Assembly: GCA_002050165.1 (NCBI GenBank)
Contig: MWSW01000012.1
Span: 62,001 to 126,000, forward strand
Reading direction: 5' to 3'
From: Candidatus Tepidiaquacellales bacterium OLB4/UTCHB1
GTDB taxonomy: Bacteria; Bacteroidota; Ignavibacteria; Tepidaquicellales; Tepidaquicellaceae
Length of the DNA: 64,000 bases
Made by a program: the position numbers and the translations under genes. The notes under the pieces were generated by a model. The model saw only the letters and a program-made list of their open reading frames with translations, did no database searches and had not been told where the DNA came from. This document shows, one piece after another, positions 38,316-47,733 of the stretch. Numbering within the stretch: the first letter of the stretch is position 1; every line of letters begins with the position of its first letter.

Positions 38316-39734
38316 TTATTTTTGACTTTTAAACTCACTCGGTTTAATCCCAAGTTTCTTTATCTTTTGTCTGAGGCTGACCGGATGAAAGTTTATCGCT
38401 TTGGCAGTCGCCTCCACATTTCCGCTATGTTTGCTTAAATGTTTAGTAATGAAATCAAGGTCGAATCTCCTTATGAAATCATCTTTAGATTTATTGTAAT
38501 TGCTTGAAAAATTATCCCCAAAAATATCAGGCTCAATATCAACTTCCCTAGCAGAACTTTCCCTGAGATTTAACGGAAGTAAATCGTACGTTATAGTTCC
38601 GGTTTCACAAAGGATTGTAACCCGTTCGGCAATGTTTTTCAGCTCTCGTATATTCCCCGGCCAATGGTAAGTTTTTAAAACCTTGATAACTCTTTCTTCA
38701 ATTTTTTTGATATTCTTTTTGTTGGCAACCGCAAAATCTTTTACAAACTTTTCAAAGTAAAACATAATATCCTCCGGGCGCTCTTTTAAACTCGGCAGAT
38801 GAAACTCGAAAACATTCAACCTGTAATAGAGGTCTTCACGGAATTTATTATCTGCAATTAAATCTTTTAATACTCGGTTAGTTGCAGCTATAACCCGAAC
38901 ATTGGTAGTAATAATCCGAGTATCTCCGACCCTGCTAAACTCCTTTTCCTGCAAGACTCTCAGGAGTTTAACCTGAAGCAATGGTTCAAGATCACCAATT
39001 TCATCTAGGAAAAGAGTACCGTTATTTGCAACTTCGAAATATCCTTTGTGGTCTTTTATTGCGCCTGTAAAAGATCCCCTGGCGTGGCCGAACAATTCGG
39101 ATTCAAGCAACTGGGATGGAATTGCAGCACAGTTAATGACAACAAAAGGTTGTTCGCTGCGGTGGCTTTTCTTATAAATGTAATTTGCGAGAACTTCTTT
39201 TCCTGTTCCGTTTTCACCTGTAATTAAAATTACTGAATCAGATTTTGCAGCCTTGTCAACATCTTTTAAAATTTTCTTAAGCTTTTTACTTGAGGTAAGA
39301 TAACCCGGAGATTCGCTCTCAGGGTTTGCTTTCTCAACTTTCTTTTTCAGAATTAAGTTCTCATTGACAAGCTGAAGTTTTTCCAAACCTCGTTCAACGG
39401 TTAATTTCAGTTCTTCCTTGTTTATTGGTTTGGTAAGGTAATCGAATGCGCCGAGTTTCACAGCTTCAACTACAGATTTGATAGTGAAAAAAGCAGTTAT
39501 CAAAATAACGATTATATCCTGCTCTTTATCAAGGACTTCTTTGGTGAGATCAATCCCCGTCATCCCGGGCATATTGAAATCAGTTACCATTACATCAAAC
39601 TTGAATTTAGTAATCCTGTCCAATGCAGCTTTTCCGGATGAAACAGATACAACATCATGCCCGCTATCTTCAAGAACTTTCCTCATGATAGCGACTGAAG
39701 TTACATCATCGTCAACTACTAAGATCTTCGCCAA
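38316..39734 (-). CDS. NtrC-family sigma-54-dependent response regulator
   Basis: 472 residues: receiver (1-120, Asp52 in VTDFNMPG), AAA+ ATPase (about 145-380) with Walker A GENGTGKE, the sigma-54 contact loop GSFTGA, Walker B FLDEIGDL, and a C-terminal Fis-type helix-turn-helix (KHSGNVEATAKAINFHPVSLRQKIKKL, given as a region near 435-465). It should activate sigma-54 promoters when phosphorylated. Its cognate kinase is not obvious; the phosphorelay at 33-37 kb is a candidate. Confidence 0.93.
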   Translation of the reverse strand: MAKILVVDDDVTSVAIMRKVLEDSGHDVVSVSSGKAALDRITKFKFDVMVTDFNMPGMTGIDLTKEVLDKEQDIIVILITAFFTIKSVVEAVKLGAFDYLTKPINKEELKLTVERGLEKLQLVNENLILKKKVEKANPESESPGYLTSSKKLKKILKDVDKAAKSDSVILITGENGTGKEVLANYIYKKSHRSEQPFVVINCAAIPSQLLESELFGHARGSFTGAIKDHKGYFEVANNGTLFLDEIGDLEPLLQVKLLRVLQEKEFSRVGDTRIITTNVRVIAATNRVLKDLIADNKFREDLYYRLNVFEFHLPSLKERPEDIMFYFEKFVKDFAVANKKNIKKIEERVIKVLKTYHWPGNIRELKNIAERVTILCETGTITYDLLPLNLRESSAREVDIEPDIFGDNFSSNYNKSKDDFIRRFDLDFITKHLSKHSGNVEATAKAINFHPVSLRQKIKKLGIKPSEFKSQK

Positions 39735-39798
39735 AATCGGATTTTTTTAAAGATAAGTGAAAGAGAATTAAATTATAATTCTATAAAAAAGGTTACGA

Positions 39799-41055
39799 TT
39801 ATTTCACACGCTTAATCACTACGAGCGTCTTGTCATCAGCGTATTGTCCGTGTGCAGAAAATATCTGCACGTCTTCAATAATTTGTTCGCAAATCTTTTT
39901 AGCCGAGAGATCCTTTAATTTCACGAGCAACTTTTGTAAACGCTTTTCACCGTAAAACTGAAACTTCTTATTGGCAGCTTCAATGATTCCGTCAGTAAAC
40001 AGAATCATAACATCGCCTTTGTTAAAGCAACAGGTTTTGTAATTGTAAGTCTGATGCGGTGATGGTCCGAGAACCGGTCCGGTAGTTTGAAGAATCTTGA
40101 TTTTTTTCGTCTGACTACAATAGAAAATCGGCAGGTTATGACCGGCATTCATATAGAGGCACAATCCATCCTCATCTTTGAATAACGTACAATAAAATAA
40201 TGTAACGAATCTTTCAAACGGAAAGATTTCGTAAATGAGTTTATTTATCTTGTTGAATAGTGTAGAAACCCTTATATCAAACTCCACTCCCATTTTCAAC
40301 GCACCGCTTACGTAGAGCGCCTGCGCCGCCGCCGAGATACCCTTTGAAGCCGCGTCTCCTATTGCAATCCCCAAAGTTTCGTTATCTGAAGATGGTATGT
40401 AATCGAAAAAATCTCCACCTACAATCATCTCCGGAATTGATACCCCGAATACTTCGTAATTACCAAATGTATATTCGTGTTCAGGGAGAATATTCTTCTG
40501 AATCTCCCTTGCCTTCTCGAGCTCTGCAATGTTCAGCTTTGCTTTAGATTCAATGTTCTTTGACCTCAAAATTGAACTGACTGTTGTGCTGATTATATTG
40601 AGAGTGTTTAAGAATTCATCACTTGGATTTTTTGTGTTCAGTGCAATCAGATACTGATAGAGGTAATAGAACCCCTGTTCTTTTTCTTTCGACCTTATTT
40701 TAAACCTTAATCCTACACCTGTAGCTGAATAGTGATTGATTCCTTTCTTAATCAGGTACTGATCGGTTTCTTTTGACATAACCGATCTAAACTTACCAAT
40801 CTCTTTGAACATCGGGTATTTATTAACATTCACTTCATATCCTGATTCAATCATATCCACATCGCCCTTTTGTTCGATCAGCTTGTAACCAGTCTTTTGC
40901 GGATTTAATTTCCAGATGCGTCCGCCAATAATATCAATTTCTTCATTACTTATAATCTGCTCCAGCGCGTATGTCAGAAGCTGTTCGGTAGACTTGAATT
41001 TCGGTGCTTCGGCGAAAAAGCTTTCGATAGTTTTAAAAAGTCTCTTTTGTTCCAT
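39799..41055 (-). CDS. SpoIIE/RsbU-type PP2C phosphatase
   Basis: 418 residues. N-terminal ~180 residues look like a sensor (GAF-like), then a helical linker (ELEKAREIQKNILPEH) and a PP2C domain with VGGDFFDYIP, IGDAASKGISAA, AGHNLPIF, LFTDGIIEA and ADDKTLVVI. It is a second partner-switching phosphatase, separate from the one at 3.1-4.8 kb; no STAS or kinase gene lies beside it. The stop and start codons overlap with the membrane protein gene upstream. Confidence 0.88.
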   Translation of the reverse strand: MEQKRLFKTIESFFAEAPKFKSTEQLLTYALEQIISNEEIDIIGGRIWKLNPQKTGYKLIEQKGDVDMIESGYEVNVNKYPMFKEIGKFRSVMSKETDQYLIKKGINHYSATGVGLRFKIRSKEKEQGFYYLYQYLIALNTKNPSDEFLNTLNIISTTVSSILRSKNIESKAKLNIAELEKAREIQKNILPEHEYTFGNYEVFGVSIPEMIVGGDFFDYIPSSDNETLGIAIGDAASKGISAAAQALYVSGALKMGVEFDIRVSTLFNKINKLIYEIFPFERFVTLFYCTLFKDEDGLCLYMNAGHNLPIFYCSQTKKIKILQTTGPVLGPSPHQTYNYKTCCFNKGDVMILFTDGIIEAANKKFQFYGEKRLQKLLVKLKDLSAKKICEQIIEDVQIFSAHGQYADDKTLVVIKRVK

Positions 41056-41900
41056 CAGTTTAATTTAATTTTTCTATAACGCATCAGTGCAATTCTATAT
41101 TCAACGCTCAGATACAATAAAAATGAAAAGTAAAACAACATTACAAACGTGATAAAAAATATTTCAACTATTCCCGTTATTCTGAACGGTCTCGAGATGT
41201 AAAAAATATAATACAAATAAAATACTTTGAATATCTCAAACGTAAATACTGTCAGCAATACAGGAATTATTCCACCTTGGGATAAATTCCGGAATAACGG
41301 CTGGTGGAGCAAACTAAATAACAGAAACGATACTCCAAGGGTTGCAACAAAAATCGGAATTCTTACTCCAGCGCTAATCCCCATTGTTTCTTTTACGAAC
41401 GAAAACGGATCAAATATAATTGCAGTCATCGCAAACGATACTATAAAGAGAAAAAATGATATTCCGACTATCGTCGAAAATTTTCTGAACCTCAAATCAA
41501 CATTACTCAACTCCTCAATACCATCTGTAACAGAACTTCTAAGATAATTTGTCAGATAATAAAAAATTAAACCGAAACAAATAATTCCCGATATAAGAAT
41601 AGTAAGATAATTTGCTGTTAGTTGCTCGGAGACAATAAATACATTATTAAGTATTGCTTCTTTATAATCCTTTTCAACAGGAAGAATCTCGTAAAGGTAA
41701 TTGTTTACTCTTACTACCGCGTTGAACTTAGTAATCAAATATCCCCCAATTCCTAAGATCAAAAGTAAAGCGGGAAATAGGTTTATTACCAACAAATAAG
41801 ATAATCCAAGTGATTTTAAATAAACTTTCCTTTCACGTATGCCGTCCCCAAGAATTCTCAGATATAAAGATGCTTTGTTTACCAGTCCAACACGCCGCAT
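41055..41900 (-). CDS. YihY/BrkB-like inner-membrane protein
   Basis: 281 residues with about six hydrophobic segments (approx. 30-60, 98-125, 140-170, 180-200, 212-235, 240-268). The pattern KSLGLSYLLVINLFPALLLILGIGGYL early and SVTDGIEELSNVD between segments fits the YihY/virulence factor BrkB family. Substrate and role are not established for the family. It overlaps hutH by 22 bp upstream. Confidence 0.75.
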   Translation of the reverse strand: MRRVGLVNKASLYLRILGDGIRERKVYLKSLGLSYLLVINLFPALLLILGIGGYLITKFNAVVRVNNYLYEILPVEKDYKEAILNNVFIVSEQLTANYLTILISGIICFGLIFYYLTNYLRSSVTDGIEELSNVDLRFRKFSTIVGISFFLFIVSFAMTAIIFDPFSFVKETMGISAGVRIPIFVATLGVSFLLFSLLHQPLFRNLSQGGIIPVLLTVFTFEIFKVFYLYYIFYISRPFRITGIVEIFFITFVMLFYFSFLLYLSVEYRIALMRYRKIKLN

Positions 41901-43411
41901 GAGTTTTCAATCTGTGAAATGAATTCAGGGTTAAATACGACAGCGGATATTTTTTCGATCACTTCAGAAACAATAACATCCCTTTTTAAATGAGGAACAG
42001 CAGATCGTATTAAAGTATATGCAACTTCAGCACCTCTGCCACTTTTCAGAGGTCGGTGGTAATCAATCCCCTGCGTGGCACAAAGTATTTCAATAGCAAG
42101 AATACTTTTAACGTTATTTACAACCGCAAATAAATTTCTTGATGCAATCGAGCCCATTGAATTATGGTCCTCCTGATTTGCGCTTGTAGGGATTGAATCA
42201 ACCGAAGCGGGATGACACAGAATTTTATTCTCGCTTGCAAGGGCAGCGGTTGTATATTGCGCTATCATCAAACCAGAATTCAATCCACCTGAATCAGTGA
42301 GGAATCGCGGCAATCCGCTCAGGCTGCCGTCAACTAACCTGGCAATCCGCCTTTCGGAAATATTACCAAGTTCACTTACGCCGATTTTAAGAAAATCCGA
42401 TGCGAGCGCTACGGGTTGTCCGTGAAAATTTCCACCCTCGATGTGTTCGCCGGTTTCCGGGAAAATCAGCGGGTTATCGGTTGCCGAGTTAATTTCAATT
42501 TCAGTTACATTTTTACAATAGGCAATAATATCCTTTGTCGCGCCATGAACCTGTGGCATACACCTTAATGAATATGCATCCTGAACCTTACCACAGTCTT
42601 TGTGTGAGTCCATAATTTCACTTTTCGCAAGGAGTTTTCGTAGATTTGATGCTGTTTTACTCTGACCCTTATGCGGGCGAGCACGTTGTAGTTTCGGATC
42701 GAACGCTCTTGAAGTTCCAAGCATTGCCTCAAGTGAAAGGCTACCAGAAATATCAGCAAGTTTCGAGAGGTACATTGAATCAAATACCGATTTGCAAAGG
42801 AATGCACTCATCATCTGAGTTCCGTTAATTAATGCGAGCCCTTCTTTGGCGGTTAGCTTAACCGGTTTTAAACCTGCGAGCTCCAGCGCCTGCGAAGAAG
42901 TCATAATTTCATTGTTAAACTTTGCATACCCTTCTCCAATAAAACAAAGGGCGAGATGAGAGAGCGGCGCAAGGTCTCCAGAACTACCAACTGAACCACG
43001 CGAAGGGATAACCGGTACGATACCGCTATTGAAAAATTCCACCATGAAATTTATAAGCGAAAGTCGTACACCGCTGAAACCCTTTACCAATGCATTTATC
43101 CTGAAAAGTAACATTAACCGGACGATGTTATCGGGCAAATAACTCCCTACTCCCGCAGAATGTGACAATATGAGATTTCTTTGAAGAATCTCAATTTCAT
43201 TAAAAGGAATTTTTACATCTTTGAATTCCCCGAATCCAGTTGTGATACCATAAATTACTTCACCCTGTTCAAGCCATTTTTCCACTAAATCCCTTGAAGA
43301 TTTAATTTTGCTTCTTGCACCTGACGAGAGTGATATTTTTTCATTACCCTCAATTATTGAAACGGCTGATTGTACAGTAAGGTCTGAGCCGTTGATTCTG
43401 ACAGTTTTCAA
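41879..43411 (-). CDS. hutH: Histidine ammonia-lyase family protein
   Basis: 510 residues, standard length. Deaminates histidine to urocanate using an MIO cofactor formed autocatalytically from an internal tripeptide. Tyr54 (YGITTGFG), His84 (LSHSAG, the Ser-His pair of HAL) and NQEDHNSMGS fit histidine rather than tyrosine specificity. The MIO tripeptide reads Ser143-Ser144-Gly145 (GSVGSSGDLAP) instead of the usual Ala-Ser-Gly, so cofactor formation may differ. Other hut genes are absent from the window. Confidence 0.88.
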   Translation of the reverse strand: MKTVRINGSDLTVQSAVSIIEGNEKISLSSGARSKIKSSRDLVEKWLEQGEVIYGITTGFGEFKDVKIPFNEIEILQRNLILSHSAGVGSYLPDNIVRLMLLFRINALVKGFSGVRLSLINFMVEFFNSGIVPVIPSRGSVGSSGDLAPLSHLALCFIGEGYAKFNNEIMTSSQALELAGLKPVKLTAKEGLALINGTQMMSAFLCKSVFDSMYLSKLADISGSLSLEAMLGTSRAFDPKLQRARPHKGQSKTASNLRKLLAKSEIMDSHKDCGKVQDAYSLRCMPQVHGATKDIIAYCKNVTEIEINSATDNPLIFPETGEHIEGGNFHGQPVALASDFLKIGVSELGNISERRIARLVDGSLSGLPRFLTDSGGLNSGLMIAQYTTAALASENKILCHPASVDSIPTSANQEDHNSMGSIASRNLFAVVNNVKSILAIEILCATQGIDYHRPLKSGRGAEVAYTLIRSAVPHLKRDVIVSEVIEKISAVVFNPEFISQIENSCGVLDW

Positions 43412-43466
43412 TTTGGGGAGATTTTATATTGAATTGACGAATTTATAAAAGGTTGTATGATTAACC

Positions 43467-43733
43467 CTATAAAATTTTAGTTTTGTAATGTCTGAACTCC
43501 TGAGTTTTTCCATATTCCGGAAGCGCTCTGAGATTTCCGTCAGTGTTACGCAACTTTTCAAAGTAATCGAATGCCTGATCTTTATCGTTAAACCATTTCG
43601 AAGAAATCATTTTTTTGAAAAATAAAATCTTCTTATACTTCCTGACAACCCACATGATTGGATCAGATGAAAGGTTGAACACCTCAATAGAGTGACCGGA
43701 AGAATCTTTATCGGTTTTGATGATTTCGTTCAT
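43467..43733 (-). CDS. Hypothetical protein
   Basis: 88 residues, basic, rich in Lys and aromatic residues (VVRKYKKILFFKKMI; SSKWFNDKDQAFDYFEKL). No signal peptide or known motif. The last part resembles short DUF domains that fold on WF..K..A..YF.KL but I cannot name one. Lies alone between hutH and the methyltransferase gene. Confidence 0.55.
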   Translation of the reverse strand: MNEIIKTDKDSSGHSIEVFNLSSDPIMWVVRKYKKILFFKKMISSKWFNDKDQAFDYFEKLRNTDGNLRALPEYGKTQEFRHYKTKIL

Positions 43734-43911
43734 AGTTTATATAATGTTTAAAATTACTACAATCATACTTCAAATGAAAGTTACAGATGGCTCTGAAATA
43801 TGCTTAAAACTTAAAATATCAATTTTCAGCGCTGCATTTGAAGCAACTTCATAGTATATATTTAAAGAATCATTGATTTCGGATTGCTAAAAACAAATAT
43901 AATCAAACTTT

Positions 43912-45081
43912 CTATATAACTCTCAGCACATATCCTTTCAGATATTTCGTTTCTCCCATCTGAAGCAATACCGGGTGATCGTACGAAACCAAATGTTTGT
44001 GAATCATCTGGATTTTCCTATTAGCCTTCATAGCGCTTTTTATCAATACTTCCTCAAACGCGGATTCAGTAACATGATGTGAGCACGAGTATGTAAACAG
44101 CAAGGCGTTGTAATTCAGCAATCTCAGACATTTCGAATTCAGGGTAATATATCCGTTCAATGCAGAGTTGAGAGTTTTGCGCGATTTTGTAAACGAAGGG
44201 GGATCAAGGATAATTAAATCATACTTGGCGGTACTTTGAAATTGTGAATTGAGAAAATCAAAAACATCTTGCGCAATAAATCTGATATTATTGAAGCCGT
44301 TCAACCTGGCATTTTTTTGTGCCACGCATATAGAATGTTCTGAAATATCCACCGCAGTAATATTCGCTGCACCCATATAAGCGGCATTAAGCGCAAATCC
44401 GCCTTCGTTGCAAAACAAATCAAGTACTTTGTGATTCTTTTTAATGTACTCTCTTAACAATCTGCGGTTATCAATCTGGTCAATGTAAAATCCGCTCTTC
44501 TGTCCTTTCAAAAGGTCAATATTGTATTTTATGTCATCAATGGAAATTTCAAATGTACCGGCGTTTCCTTTAAGAACTCTTTCAATAAGCTCAAGCCCTT
44601 CAAGATTTCTCAATTCATTTTTATTTTTCTCCACTATTAATGCTGCGTTAAATTCCGATGACAAAATTTCAACTATATCGCTTTTAAATAATTCCATTCC
44701 CGATGAAAAAATCTGGAACGAATATTTGTCCCCAAATTTATCAATTATAAGTCCTGGCAAAAAATCACTCTCGCTATTTACCAATCTGAATACTTCCCTG
44801 TTACGATTGGATTTTTTGCGGAGTTCAAAAGCTCTGATTATTCTGCGCCTGAAAAAATCCGTGTTGATCTCCTCATCACGATCCGTCAGATGCCTGTAAG
44901 AAATAAGCGAATGCCCGTTGTAGAATCCCTTTCCGAGATATTTCCCTCCGGATGTGTACAGGTTCACTACGCATACATCATCTGAAATATCATCCTTTGA
45001 ACCAATTTCATTGCTGAAGATCCACTGATGACCTTTGGTTAATCTTTTCTCCTCATTCTTTTTCAGGTAAACTGAGGCCAT
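43912..45081 (-). CDS. RlmI-like rRNA cytosine methyltransferase (PUA domain)
   Basis: 389 residues. N-terminal PUA-type region (RLTKGHQWIFSNEI) followed by an EEHUD-like linker and a Rossmann methyltransferase: motif I DLFCNEGGFALNA, the NPPY-type DPPSF (ILDPPSFTKSR) and a TYSCSHH motif. RlmI makes 5-methylcytosine 1962 in 23S rRNA; orthology is probable but not certain. It lies 3 bp from the glycosyltransferase gene. Confidence 0.87.
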   Translation of the reverse strand: MASVYLKKNEEKRLTKGHQWIFSNEIGSKDDISDDVCVVNLYTSGGKYLGKGFYNGHSLISYRHLTDRDEEINTDFFRRRIIRAFELRKKSNRNREVFRLVNSESDFLPGLIIDKFGDKYSFQIFSSGMELFKSDIVEILSSEFNAALIVEKNKNELRNLEGLELIERVLKGNAGTFEISIDDIKYNIDLLKGQKSGFYIDQIDNRRLLREYIKKNHKVLDLFCNEGGFALNAAYMGAANITAVDISEHSICVAQKNARLNGFNNIRFIAQDVFDFLNSQFQSTAKYDLIILDPPSFTKSRKTLNSALNGYITLNSKCLRLLNYNALLFTYSCSHHVTESAFEEVLIKSAMKANRKIQMIHKHLVSYDHPVLLQMGETKYLKGYVLRVI

Positions 45082-45084
45082 GAT

Positions 45085-45993
45085 TTACATTAATTCAATT
45101 TCCTTCATGCATCTGAAATGTTTTTCTGGGCAACTCTCCCTGCCAATATGCGAACAGGGCCTGCATTTCAATCCATTGACTTCTAACACAATTGAATTTT
45201 TATTCTGGGGATAAAATCCAAATTGTTTTACCGTGCTCCCAAATATTGCAGTAACCGGTTTTCCCAATGCCTCCGACAAATGAAGAATTGCGCTATCGTT
45301 CGTTATAATTTTATCCGCATTGTAAATAAGATTACACAATTCTGCGTATCCTGTTTTACCACATAGATTAAGTACGTTGTCACATTCACCTGCTATGTAA
45401 TTGCAGATTGAAATATCAACCGAATCATTTGAACCTAAGAGTATGAACTCTCTATCCGAATGTGATTGCATAAATTTTACAAATTTTTCCTTTGGATATG
45501 TTTTTGTGTAATGTTTTGACGATGGGGCAATAATCGTATAATTATAGTCAAATCTAATGTTCTTGTCGAAAGATAAATCTGCAGGTTCAAAATTGTAATC
45601 TGAAATTAATCCGTTAGTGCACCTAATATATCGCTCGAAAACAGGAATGACTTTTTTAAAGCAATCAATTTTAAATTTCACCAACAAAAACTTCTTTGTG
45701 TTATTTTTATCAAATCTAAATGTCTTACCTCGAAGCTTCCTCAGCATTGCTCTTGAACGAAAATTATTCTGGAGGTCAATTATGAAATCATACTTTACAT
45801 TAATATCTATGCTGTCGGGAGTCGCAATTTTATTTACACAGTTGTTCAATTTTAATAAATCTGAATATTGTTCTTTTGTAAGAAATGTTATTTCCGATTC
45901 CGGAAATTTTCTTTTTAACTTTGCAATAAGAGGGAACGAAAGGATAACATCGCCCATGGATGATAATCTTGTGATGAGTACCCGGGGTTTCAT
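45085..45993 (-). CDS. Glycosyltransferase family 9 (heptosyltransferase-like)
   Basis: 302 residues. N-terminal TRLSSMGDVILSFPLIAKLK is the GT9 signature (usual form R..SLGDV), and the C-terminal domain carries NLCGKTG, NDSAILHLSEALGKPVTAIFG, the ADP-heptose-binding region. It probably transfers heptose (or a related sugar) to lipopolysaccharide core in the cytoplasmic face of the inner membrane. Two base pairs from bshC. Confidence 0.9.
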   Translation of the reverse strand: MKPRVLITRLSSMGDVILSFPLIAKLKRKFPESEITFLTKEQYSDLLKLNNCVNKIATPDSIDINVKYDFIIDLQNNFRSRAMLRKLRGKTFRFDKNNTKKFLLVKFKIDCFKKVIPVFERYIRCTNGLISDYNFEPADLSFDKNIRFDYNYTIIAPSSKHYTKTYPKEKFVKFMQSHSDREFILLGSNDSVDISICNYIAGECDNVLNLCGKTGYAELCNLIYNADKIITNDSAILHLSEALGKPVTAIFGSTVKQFGFYPQNKNSIVLEVNGLKCRPCSHIGRESCPEKHFRCMKEIELM

Positions 45994-45995
45994 GG

Positions 45996-47660
45996 TTAAC
46001 GTGAATCAACGGTTTTCAAGGATAGGTCAATAAGCTGATGATTGAAATCAAACAAGTTCAGTTTTTCGAAGATGAAATCTATTGTATCGAGATTGTACTT
46101 ATTTAAAAAATAAAGAATGTTAATTGTACGCTCCTGAAGTTTATCGCCCGGGAATAGGTTATTGCGAATATTGTTTAATTTATTCGTAACACTTTCATTT
46201 TGTTTCATCATTGAATTTATAAACTTAGCTTGCATCTGATCAAAAGTATCGTCAAACTTTTCTGCCCTGTTTTTAAAGTTTTGTGTCAGGTTTCTATCAA
46301 TCGGTTCAAGTTTTTCTATAAACTCAAAATTCAATGACCGGAATTCGTCACGATACGTTGTAAATATTTTCTCGATATCAGTATTATCAATATCTGACAA
46401 AATTTTCTTTGCAACATCAGATAAATTTATCATATCAGTAAATGATACAGAATACCTTTCAAAAAAATTCTTAACTTTGCTTTCAATAAAAGTAACAGAA
46501 ACTCTGGGGAAAATAACAGGCATAGTTACATTGAAATGTTTATATACTCCCTTAAGCTGGGCAAAGTATGACACTTCAGAAGGACCGCCAATATAAGCGA
46601 CTGTGGGTAGCACGTAGTCCTGGAGTATAGGGCGTAGAACAACATTAGAACTGAATTTTTCAGGCTCTGATTTTAAGCGTTCGATTAATTCATCCCTGTG
46701 AAAGCGAATTTTAAGATTTCTCAAACCAAGTAACTCATCCTCTTTAGGTTCAACAACATAACGCTGATCATTGTGAATGTAAAACATATTGAGCGCTCTC
46801 GGTTTAATCTGAAGCTCGTACTCGTTTTCAATATCTGCGGAAGTTTTCACTACTTCTTCACAAGCAGTCGGGTAGGATGCAATTTCCTTACTAAAAATGT
46901 ACGAAAAGAAATTTTTAATTTTTCTGTCTGAAGGGTCGCAAAAAATCAAACCTTGATTTTTTAGAATCGAATTCATAAATCCGGCAAAGGAATCCTTTAG
47001 TAAACTGCCCTCAATGTAATGTTTCCTGACGATTGATATTATATTTGATGTGAAATCTGTCGGTTGCAGTTCATTGGCAAGTGAGTCAATAAAATCATTT
47101 ATGAATTCGTCTGATTTAATAATGCTTACCGGTTTTGTGTACTTGTCCTTTTGCTCGCCTTTTTCAAAATAGGATATTTTCTTAAGCTCGTTAGTACGGT
47201 TAAAAATATTAATGTGATTGATCTCAAGAAAGTCGTGATCTTCATCTTCCATCCAGAAAACGGGAACGAAATTGTATGACGGAAACATTGACCCGAGCTC
47301 ATCGGACAGTTTAACTGCACACAGTGCCTTTAATATCGTATAACAATTTCCCGATAGCATCCCAACTTGTTGCCCGGTTAGTACAGCGAATGTATTTTCT
47401 TTGCGAAGCAATTCAATGTTCTCAAATGTTTTTGAGGAAACATCGAAATTTATATTTTGATCACGAAGTACATCGGCAACCTCATCCCTTGTGAAAAGCG
47501 CTTCTTTAATGTAATTTCGCTTCTTCTCCTCAATGCATGATTCAAATCCCGATTCACTCCTGTAATCGAAGGCATACAGTTCCCTGACTTTATCGAATGA
47601 ATAAAGATAGTCTGTAAACAATTTGCTTATACCAGGAATTTCATTAAACGAAATTGACAT
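45996..47660 (-). CDS. bshC: Putative cysteine ligase BshC (bacillithiol biosynthesis)
   Basis: 554 residues, normal for BshC. The Rossmann-like core has the conserved FAVLTGQQVGMLSGNCYTI, PVFWMEDEDHDFLEINHI and PTVAYIGGPSEVSYFAQLKG blocks. BshC attaches cysteine to GlcN-malate in the last step of bacillithiol synthesis. The bshA and bshB genes are not here. Shares a probable operon with the glycosyltransferase and methyltransferase. Its start lies divergently opposite the secreted beta-helix gene. Confidence 0.94.
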   Translation of the reverse strand: MSISFNEIPGISKLFTDYLYSFDKVRELYAFDYRSESGFESCIEEKKRNYIKEALFTRDEVADVLRDQNINFDVSSKTFENIELLRKENTFAVLTGQQVGMLSGNCYTILKALCAVKLSDELGSMFPSYNFVPVFWMEDEDHDFLEINHINIFNRTNELKKISYFEKGEQKDKYTKPVSIIKSDEFINDFIDSLANELQPTDFTSNIISIVRKHYIEGSLLKDSFAGFMNSILKNQGLIFCDPSDRKIKNFFSYIFSKEIASYPTACEEVVKTSADIENEYELQIKPRALNMFYIHNDQRYVVEPKEDELLGLRNLKIRFHRDELIERLKSEPEKFSSNVVLRPILQDYVLPTVAYIGGPSEVSYFAQLKGVYKHFNVTMPVIFPRVSVTFIESKVKNFFERYSVSFTDMINLSDVAKKILSDIDNTDIEKIFTTYRDEFRSLNFEFIEKLEPIDRNLTQNFKNRAEKFDDTFDQMQAKFINSMMKQNESVTNKLNNIRNNLFPGDKLQERTINILYFLNKYNLDTIDFIFEKLNLFDFNHQLIDLSLKTVDSR

Positions 47661-47733
47661 AGATTGGACAAGAGTAATTTATTACCTTTGCAAAGTAATT
47701 ATTGAAGCAGTAAGTTTAAATTTAAAAAGAAAC

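Noticed and set aside
47623-47733. Extension of the beta-helix protein upstream of 47734
   Set aside because: The extra 37 residues overlap bshC and would bury the signal peptide that begins at the ATG at 47734.
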